Below are positions 56,810-64,000 of a stretch of 64,000 bases of DNA, piece after piece. Each line of letters opens with the position of its first letter. Within the stretch, counting starts at the first letter, position 1. The notes below the pieces were generated by a model, which was not told where the DNA came from, did not search any database, and saw only the letters and a list, made by a program, of their open reading frames with translations. The DNA comes from Diabrotica undecimpunctata (Eukaryota; Arthropoda; Insecta; Coleoptera; Chrysomelidae): assembly GCF_040954645.1 (NCBI RefSeq), contig NC_092807.1:75470021-75534020 (forward strand), given 5' to 3'. A program made the position numbers and the translations under genes.

Positions 56810-57131
56810 TTAGGACCTAAATTTTCTTTATGTCCTTTTAAGTCAGATATTAGAATTCCAAATTTACTTTCTGATATTGAATCAATAATCAGACCACTTA
56901 ATGATAGTCAAAAGGATTTTGTTAGATCTAAATGTACAAACGTTATTACAAACTTTTTATATAAAGAAGTCAATATCATTTTTTAAATAAATACTATGTA
57001 CAAACTAAACTTTTCGTTAAAAACAATCCTGAAATTTACATTGTCAAAAGCGATAAAGGTAACGTAACTATTACCTGTTACAGTATAAAGAGGATTATCT
57101 GCAAAAAAACTGGGGAACTCTTAAATGATAC
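56810..57131 (+). pseudogene. PLE-B middle segment between BEL and Gypsy insertions
   Basis: Encodes ALGPKFSLCPFKSDIRIPNL and NDSQKDFVRSKCTNVITNFL, then after a shift LSKAIKV and a stretch matching PLE-A just before its own LTR insertion. It ends at AAATGATAC, the target of the Gypsy element. Confidence 0.8.
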
Positions 57132-57331
57132 TGTTACGAAAGATTTAACCCACATAGGAAAAGTCCATTGACGAAAAAGAGGAGAACATTCAAGATGACA
57201 TCGAAAATTCTTAAAAATGTCTAGTGAAGTTTAAAACGTCAGAAAATATATAATTATATAGTTTTCAGTTAGTTATATTGTATTGTAATATTGTTGGTGT
57301 TGAATAAACTTAATTTTCAAGAAGTGTAACA
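57132..57331 (+). repeat. 5' LTR of Gypsy-3
   Basis: TGTTACGAAAGATTTAACCC to CAAGAAGTGTAACA. Differs from the 3' LTR by A/T in GATTTAACCC, T/G near 57262 and short insertions around TATTGTATTG. Confidence 0.92.
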
Positions 57332-57373
57332 TTGGTGACAGCGGTGGGATAAAGAAATATTTAGCAGTTGTTA

Positions 57374-58691
57374 ATGGAAAATACAAGATCCACTGAGTTT
57401 GACAAAGAAATGGATACGTCCGGACCCCCTGCATGGTTTTTAAAAATGAAAGAAGATGAAGAGAAGCGTAGACAAGAAGAGAAAGCGGAAAATGAGAAGC
57501 GTAGGCAAGAAGAGGAAGAGGAAAAGGAGAGGCGTAAAAAAATAGAGGTAGAAATCATAGATGGTTTATCCCAAATTCACAAAAGTTTTCAGTTAGAGAT
57601 AAGTCAAATCATTAGTAAAATAGATAAATTAGAAGAAAAACAAAACAATTTTGAAAATAAAATAGAACAACAACAAAATGATTTGAAATCTAATTTACAA
57701 ATACAAATAGTTGAGTTAGAAAAAAAAAATTAATACCCAAGCTTCTTTATCTAATGTTTCAGTAACTAACGTCGAATCTAAACAAACAGCTTCATCGCCT
57801 TCCATAATTGAACCAGGTACAATTAGAACTAGTAAATTTTTAAAACCACCCTCATTCGATGGTCAGACAGCATGGGAAACTTATCGTTTTCAATTTGAAG
57901 CTGCAGCTAGAGCAAATGGCTGGAATGAAAAAGAAACGGTAGCTTCTTTGGTGGTGTCGCTTCGAGGACAAGCAGCAACCGTTTTGAAATTCCTTCCCCA
58001 AGATGCACCCAGTTATACCTCTCTCGTTGAAGCTTTAGAGACAAGATATGGCCAGCAGCATCTAAAGCAGGTTTTCCAAAGTCAGCTAAAAATTCGATAT
58101 CAAAAACATAACGAAAGCCTGCAAGAATTAGAAGCCGACATTAAAAGACTATTGCACTTGTCATACCCTCAGGCACCTAAAGATTTTCTGGAACAAATTA
58201 GAATACAGGCATTCATAGATGGACTACAGGATGTTGAAATGCAACAAGCTCTCCGATTACAACATCACAAATCGCTAAATGGAGCACTAGTCTCAGCCCA
58301 GGAGTATGAAGCGGCAAAAAGCATTTCCAGATCTCGCCCAAAATTAAGAGAAATAAGATTTCAAGTAAATGAAGAAATCACAACCGCAGATAACCAACAA
58401 CCTATTTTATCCCAAATTTTAAACATACTGCAAAATCTTCAACAAAAACCTCGAAATGAAAACAGAAGATGTTTTAATTGCGGGAGAATAGGACATTTTC
58501 AAAACAATTGCAGAAGCCGATCCCAAACAAGGAGAGAACATCCAAAGAATGAGGCTAGAAGGTCGTCCAGATTGACATCCAGAAGCCCATCACATAGTCC
58601 AATTAGAAATACTAGTAGAGATAGGTCTCTTAGAAATCGATCTCCCACAACTGACCACAGATACGCAAACAATAGCGAGGGAAACGAATAA
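57374..58691 (+). pseudogene. gag: Gypsy-3 gag, one frameshift
   Basis: ATG at 57374. The first frame (to 57733) is a highly charged coiled coil (EEKRRQEEKAENEKRRQEEE), then a run of ten A shifts the frame. The rest, in another frame from about 57735 to 58691, has a capsid (FLKPPSFDGQTAWETYRFQF; SLVEALETRYGQQHLKQVFQ) and one CCHC knuckle CFNCGRIGHFQNNC (about 58470). It ends in an Arg/Ser-rich tail. The shift at a homopolymer may be a mutation or a sequence error. The following pol frame is -1 relative to the gag end, the usual Gypsy arrangement. Confidence 0.88.
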
Positions 58692-61600
58692 AAGTCGACA
58701 CTAAGGGGCGGGTGTCGGCTGTATCTAATAAAAGCCCCCAAATTCGCACTTACACTTTACATAAAAATGAACAGAATTTATTACTTAAGGGCTACGTTGA
58801 GAATCAAAAATGCACCTTTATTATTGATACCGGTGCAACCAGATCCTTTATTCGAACCGGATTTCTGAATGAGAAACTACAACCCACTAAAATAAACTTA
58901 GTTCTTGAAACAGCTTCAGGCCACACTATTCCAATTCATGGAGAGATAACGGCAACCATACAGATTGGTAACATCTTGATAAAACACATTTTCCTTGTAG
59001 CCGATATTAAAGACGAATGCGTTCTTGGGATGGATATTATGCAGAACAAATTTATCATAGATCTTCAAAATAAAATTTTGTTAATTGAAAATGAAGAAAT
59101 TGTCCTAAATTTGGAAGAATCGGTACCTCAAGTAAGAGTTATAGTGAGCGAGGATACCGAAATTCCTCAAAATTCTGAAAGTATCACCCTGGCGAGACTG
59201 AGTTAAAAACCTGAAGGTCTACATTTCGGCGTTGTGGAAAGCGATGAACTAGTTAGTGATGGAATTTTGATAGCCAGATGCCTTTTTAATGTAGATGAGA
59301 TGATTCCAGTAAGGGTTGCTGATTTGTCTAAAAAGCCTTTTAAATTGAAGAAAGAACAACAAATAGCATTCTGTACACCAATAGAAAAAATAAGCAAGTG
59401 CGAAAAATATTTAAAAAAGAATACAGCTTCCAGTAACCCAGTTGACGCTAGCGTAGTGAAACAACTAATCAAAAATGTTGACTACTTAACAACTAAAGAA
59501 TTAAACAAAATTAACGAATTTATTAATGAAAACTACGGCATTTTTGAATCCGAGAAATCTACAGGGCGTACTAGTTTAGTTTAACATAGAATTTATACTG
59601 GAGATGCAAGACCAATTCGTCAAGCGCCACGGAGATTGCCATTTGCTAGACAAAAAGAAGTTGAAAACATAATACAAGACATGATAAATGCTGATATTAT
59701 CGAAGAAGCTTCGGGCCCCTGGTGTTCACCAGTAGTCTTAGTAACTAAGAAAGACGGATCTACTCGCTTTTGTGTAGACTACAGAAGATTAAACCAGGTT
59801 ACACAAAAAGACAGTTATCCGTTGCCACGAATAGATGATACACTAAACACTCTATCAGGTGCTAAATGGTTTTCTACCCTAGATTTAAAAAGTGGCTACT
59901 GGCAAGTAGAAGTACATCCTGATGATCGAGACAAAACTGCTTTTTCAACTGGCCGTGGTTTCTATAGGTTTCAGGTTCTACCATTTGGTCTGTGTAATGC
60001 TCCAGCTACGTTTGAACGGCTAATGGAGATGGTTTTAAGAGGACTTACCTGGAAAACGTGTCTGATATATATTGATGATATAATGATTATGTCCAAAACG
60101 TTTGACGAACATCTGAAAAACTTAAGCGAGGTATTTGACAGATTGAGAAATGCCAATTTAAAGTTAAATTATAAGAAATGTTCACTATTTCAAAGAGAAG
60201 CATACTATTTAGGACATATCGTTTCAGTAGAAAGAATTAAAACTGATCCAGAGAAGATTTCAGTTATTAAAGATTGGCCTAAACCAGGAAATAAAAAGGA
60301 AATTAGAAGTTTTCTTGGACTCTGTTCATATTACCGAAAATTTATTAAAGATTTTGGCCGCATAGCTAAGCCCCTTTATCGACTAACCGAAAATAACATT
60401 GAATTTGACTGGACACCGGATTGTCAAAATGCTTTCATATATTTAAAAAAACGACTTACAACAGCACCAATTCTAGCATATCCACGAGAAGATGGCAAAT
60501 TGCTGTTGGATTGTGACGCATCTCAGCATGGTATTGGCGCAGTATTATCACAAGAACAGGAAGGCGAAGAAAAAGTTATTGCATATTTTAGTAAAACAAT
60601 GGGAAAGGCTGAAAAGAATTATTGTGTTGCCCGAAAAGAGCTCCTAGCTATTATAAAAGCCCTAGAACATTTTCATACTTTTCTTTATAACAGAAATTTT
60701 ATAGTTAGAACTGACCATAGCGCTTTACAGTGGCTAATGAATTTTAAGAAGCCAGAAGGACAAGTGGCTCGGTGGATAGAGAGACTCCAGCAGTATAACT
60801 TCGACGTAGTACATAGAAAAAGGCGTCTCCATAACAATGCCGATATTCTTTCTAGGCGACCCTGTTTGGAACGACAATGCCAGTACTGTAAAAGACTTGA
60901 AGATAAAGAGAACATAACCGAAGAAGTAAGTCTCCAGGTAACCACAGTTATACAGGAAGAAGATAATGATCAGATTTTCCTGGAAAACCTTAAAAAGAGT
61001 CAAAAGAAAGATAATGAGTTAAAAATCATACGAGAATGGCTTAAAAATGGAGTAAGATCTATTTGGCAGGAAATAACCAAATACAATGAAACTACAAAAG
61101 CGTCTCAATGGGCCTCAATGGGAATCTCTGTATCTTTCCAATGGTCTATTATATCGGAAGTGGGAAAGTCCCGATGGAGTACGTATAGTTCAACAAGTGG
61201 TACTGCCGAAATCACACATTAAAAGTATGTTGCAAGAACTTCATAGCAGCCTTTCTGGAGGACATTTTGGAGTCAAAAGAACACTGGCGAGAGTTCGAGA
61301 CAGATTTTACTGGATCAATTGTCGCCGAGATGTAGAAGATTGGTGTAGGAAATGCGATTTATGTAAAGGCCCTAGAACAAGAAGTCGTGGTAAAATGGCA
61401 CAATATCTTTCCGGAGAGCCTTTTGAATGACTTGCAGTGGATATTCTTGGTCCACTTTCGATGACAGAGAGAGGGAACAAGTACTTAATGGTAGCAATGG
61501 ATTATTTTTCAAAATGGCCTGAAATTGTACCCCTTCCTAATCAAGAAGTGACTACAGTAGCAGAAGCATTTATAACACACGTCGTATCAAGACATGGAGT

Positions 61601-62324
61601 TCCTTTAGAGTTACATTCTGATCAAAGACGAAATTTTGAATCAGAATTATGGCAAGAATTAATGAAAATCTTGGGTATTAAGAAAACTCGCACTACGCCA
61701 CTCCATCCTCAATCAGACGGAATGGTCGAAAGACATAATAGAACTGTTTGTCAATACCTTTCAATGTTTGTCTCTGATAATCAAAAAGATTGGGATAGTT
61801 TAATTCCTCTATTCCTGTTAGCCTATAGAAGTTCCGAACATGAAGCAACTGGTTATTCTCCATCAATGATGATCACCGGAAGAGAAATGAAGCTTCCTCA
61901 AAATCTTATTTTCGGAAGATTGCCTCCCTGTGAAGAAGAACGTTCATCCCCGACATCCATTGAAAATTTGAAAGAAAAATTAGAAAAAGTCTACGAATTT
62001 GCTCGTAAAAATTTGAAGCTTCAAAGTGATAAAGCCAAGGCAAGGCTCGACATGCATGCTACTGGTACAACTTTCGCAAGAGGTGACCCAGTATGGTTAT
62101 ACAATCCCACACGTAAGAAAGGACTTTGTCCGAAACTTCAACGAAACTGGGAAGGCCCGTATACCGTCCTGCAGAAAATAAATGATCTAATCTATAGCAT
62201 CCAGTTTTCAGCTAGAAGTAAACCCAAGGTAGTTCATATCGAGAGACTAGCTCCATACCATGGAACTGATCCACCTCGTTGGCTTCAATCGATTCCCGAT
62301 AGTCCAGTTATTCGAGGCGAATAA
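58682..62324 (+). pseudogene. pol: Gypsy-3 pol: protease, RT, RNase H, integrase; three stops, one frameshift
   Basis: Protease: FIIDTGATRSFIR (58820) and CVLGMDIM. RT: WCSPVVLVTKKDGSTRFCVD, FSTLDLKSGYWQVEV and LIYIDDIMIM (60065). RNase H: LLDCDASQHGIGAVL, RKELLAII, VRTDHSALQWL and NNADILSRRP. Integrase: HFGVKRTLARVRDRFYW, CRKCDLC, Asp in VDILGP (61440), Asp in LHSDQRRNFES (the usual Gly after SDQ is Arg), Glu in SDGMVERHNRT; it ends NWEGPYTVLQKI and VVHIERL. In-frame stops: TAA 59204, TAA 59582, TGA 61428. A +1 shift near 61100 moves integrase to another frame. Confidence 0.92.
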
Positions 62325-62342
62325 CTATAAAGGAGGAAGCAG

Positions 62343-62547
62343 TGTTACGAAAGATTTATCCCACATAGGAAAAGTCCATTGACGAAAAAGAGGAGAACAT
62401 TCAAGATGACATCGAAAATTCTTAAAAATGTCTAGTGAAGTTTAAAACGTCAGAAAATATATAATTATATAGTTGTCAGTTAAGTTATATTGTAGGTATT
62501 GTAATATTGTTGGTGTTGAATAAACTTAATTTTCAAGAAGTGTAACA
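62343..62547 (+). repeat. 3' LTR of Gypsy-3
   Basis: Repeats the 5' LTR with small differences and ends CAAGAAGTGTAACA before the ATAC duplication. Confidence 0.92.
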
Positions 62548-62551
62548 ATAC

Positions 62552-64000
62552 TAAGTATTACACTACACTTGGAATGAGTCCTGTTTGTACTTTGCAACAA
62601 AAAGCAAACTGTTAGTATCTAAATTAAACAAAAAGATTATTGATAATAAAAAGGCAAAAGAGCTAAAAATATATTATTCTATTGCTCCGCGGTTTTATGC
62701 TCTACCTACAATACATAAACCAATTTTATCTATGAAACCAATAGTTTCATCTTTATTTCCTCCTAATGGACCAATAGCACAGCTCCTCACTGACATATTA
62801 ACTAATGCTTATAATTTAAACAACAATTTTTACATTAAAGATTCATTTCATTTTAGTTCTTTCATTAATAATTTCCAATTACCACAAAATTATGTTTTAG
62901 TTAGTTTTGATGTAGCATCTCTTTTTACCAATTTACCTTTAGATTTAATCATAAGTAGTGTTGAAAAACATCGGAATGAGATTTCGCAACATACTAATAT
63001 TGACTTATTACATTTCAAAACACTTCATTAACTTTGTTTTTGATTCTAATATTTTTATATTTAATGGTGTGTTTTATAAACAAATTTTTGGTAGTCCTAT
63101 GGGATCTACTCTTTCACCCATTCTAAGTAGCTATGTCTTGGATGATGTTATCAGTGATTGTATCAACAATTGCACTTTTTTCATTCCTTTTATTAAATAG
63201 GTATGGTTAGTTTTGGCAATAGTAGATGATTTAGTTTTGGCACTTCCTAAACACAAAATTCATGAAACAGTTTCAACAATCATAATCAACGTATACAGTT
63301 TACAGTTGAGGAAGAGGTAGATAATTCTCTACCATTCCTTGACATGAGAATTGTAAGAACTACAGACAATGTGTTGAAAACCAGATGGTTCAGAAAACCC
63401 ATGTGTAGTAATAGATTTATAAGCTATTACTCACATTATCCAAACAAGATGAAAATGAACCTTATAACAGGATTAAAAAAAGTGTTTTAAGGCTTTCTCA
63501 TTCAGATTATCTACAAGAAGATGTTCAATTGTTAAAAAATATTTTAATTGGGAACTCTTATCCTCCAGATATGCTACATAGGATGCTTTTTTCTAATATT
63601 GTTAATATAAATAACTTAACACCATTTTTGCTAAATCTCACAATAAGTATTCAACAATTGGAACATCTATTATCATTCACTACCTTTTATACCATCATTA
63701 CCACCTAAATTAAGAAAAACGCTAAAGGTTATTGACAATATAAAAATAGCAACAAAGGACATCAAAACCATTTCATCTTTATATTCCAAAACTAAGTATC
63801 CTATAGACAAATTAGATAAAATAAATGTAGTATACAGCATTAGTTGTACTCAGTGTGAAGCTGAGTATGTTGGTGAGACCGGAAGAAATCTGTCAAATAG
63901 CATTATTTCCCACAAAAGTGATCGTAGAATTAAAAAACCATCTTGTGCTTTAGCAGAGCATGTAATCGACAAAGACCATATTATGGATTTTGATAACTTT
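62552..64000 (+). pseudogene. PLE-B RT and GIY-YIG segment, truncated by window end
   Basis: Continues PLE-B: RFYALPTIHKPILSMKPIVS, YVLVSFDVASLFTNLPLDL (62585-63031), a stop, then FGSPMGSTLSPILSSYV (to 63200). The catalytic box is disturbed: instead of KRYVDDLVLA the sequence reads a stop and then IVDDLVLALPK after a short tandem duplication (about 63195-63245). Further on are SLPFLDMRI-like text in another frame and, at 63825-63930, VVYSISCTQCEAEYVGETGR, a clear GIY-YIG signature. The window ends inside the endonuclease. Confidence 0.85.

Larger units (their letters stand above)
57132..62547 (+). mobile_element. Gypsy-type LTR retrotransposon (Gypsy-3) in PLE-B
   Basis: LTRs 57132-57331 (200 bp) and 62343-62547 (205 bp), TG...CA ends, ATAC duplication at 57128-57131 and 62548-62551. 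A primer site TGGTGACAGCGGTGGGA (57333) and purine tract AAAGGAGGAAGCAG (about 62329-62342) are present. gag and pol are complete in domains but carry stops and frameshifts; no env. The LTRs differ by a few substitutions and indels, so this copy is older than the BEL insertion. Confidence 0.93.

Overview
This 64 kb window is AT-rich, repeat-dense nuclear DNA from an animal, most likely an insect. The reasons are an errantivirus-type LTR element with an env gene, a BEL/Pao element, several Penelope-like elements (PLEs) with GIY-YIG endonucleases, pogo, Tc1 and DD82E ('Sailor'-like) DNA transposons, and Jockey/RTE/I-type LINEs. A beetle would fit, but that is inference. I see no rRNA, tRNA, CRISPR array or bacterial-style operon. 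Almost all coding potential is transposon-derived. The one candidate host exon is a 144-bp, phase-0 segment on the minus strand at 40994-41137.

Layout. 1-3318 (-): Jockey-like LINE with an unbroken ORF2 running off the left edge, a one-base break in ORF1, and an Inr+DPE promoter. It sits inside a DD82E transposase pseudogene (3329-4603). 5239-5423: PLE-end foldback. 5653-8546 (-): PLE-1 between AT microsatellites. 8906-14470 (+): errantivirus-type provirus, LTR to LTR, lacking protease, RT and most of RNase H but keeping gag, integrase and an env with one stop. 15190-21310 (+): second DD82E transposase, interrupted by a solo LTR and by an RTE-like LINE that itself carries a complete Tc1 element. 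22251-28660: two tandem pogo-like elements with a shared iterated terminal motif; the second is interrupted by a 5'-truncated RTE copy. 28700-30750 (+): PLE-2. 31205-33651 (+): decayed Gypsy pol. 33980-38590: I/R1-type LINE debris in both orientations plus a complete DD82E transposon with TIRs (35563-37499). 38640-39350: non-autonomous element rich in TATAACGAG. 39600-40735 (-): PLE-3. 40994-41137 (-): candidate host exon. 42269-42454: MITE-like unit.

42915-64000 is the most layered part. Two copies of one PLE family lie head to head around an AT microsatellite at 48469-48561. PLE-A (-) is split by an LTR insertion (44192-47729) that itself holds an RTE element with an intact 1009-codon ORF. 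PLE-B (+) is split by a BEL/Pao element (49534-56804, LTRs identical by eye, one stop) and by a Gypsy element (57132-62547), and runs off the right edge. The LTR insertion in PLE-A and the Gypsy element in PLE-B occupy exactly the same 4-bp target (ATAC).

The target-site duplications I could read give a relative order of insertion: DD82E and PLE copies are oldest, then LINEs and LTR elements, then Tc1 and the BEL element. Genes cooperate only within each element (gag/pol/env, or EN-RT); nothing suggests a host pathway.
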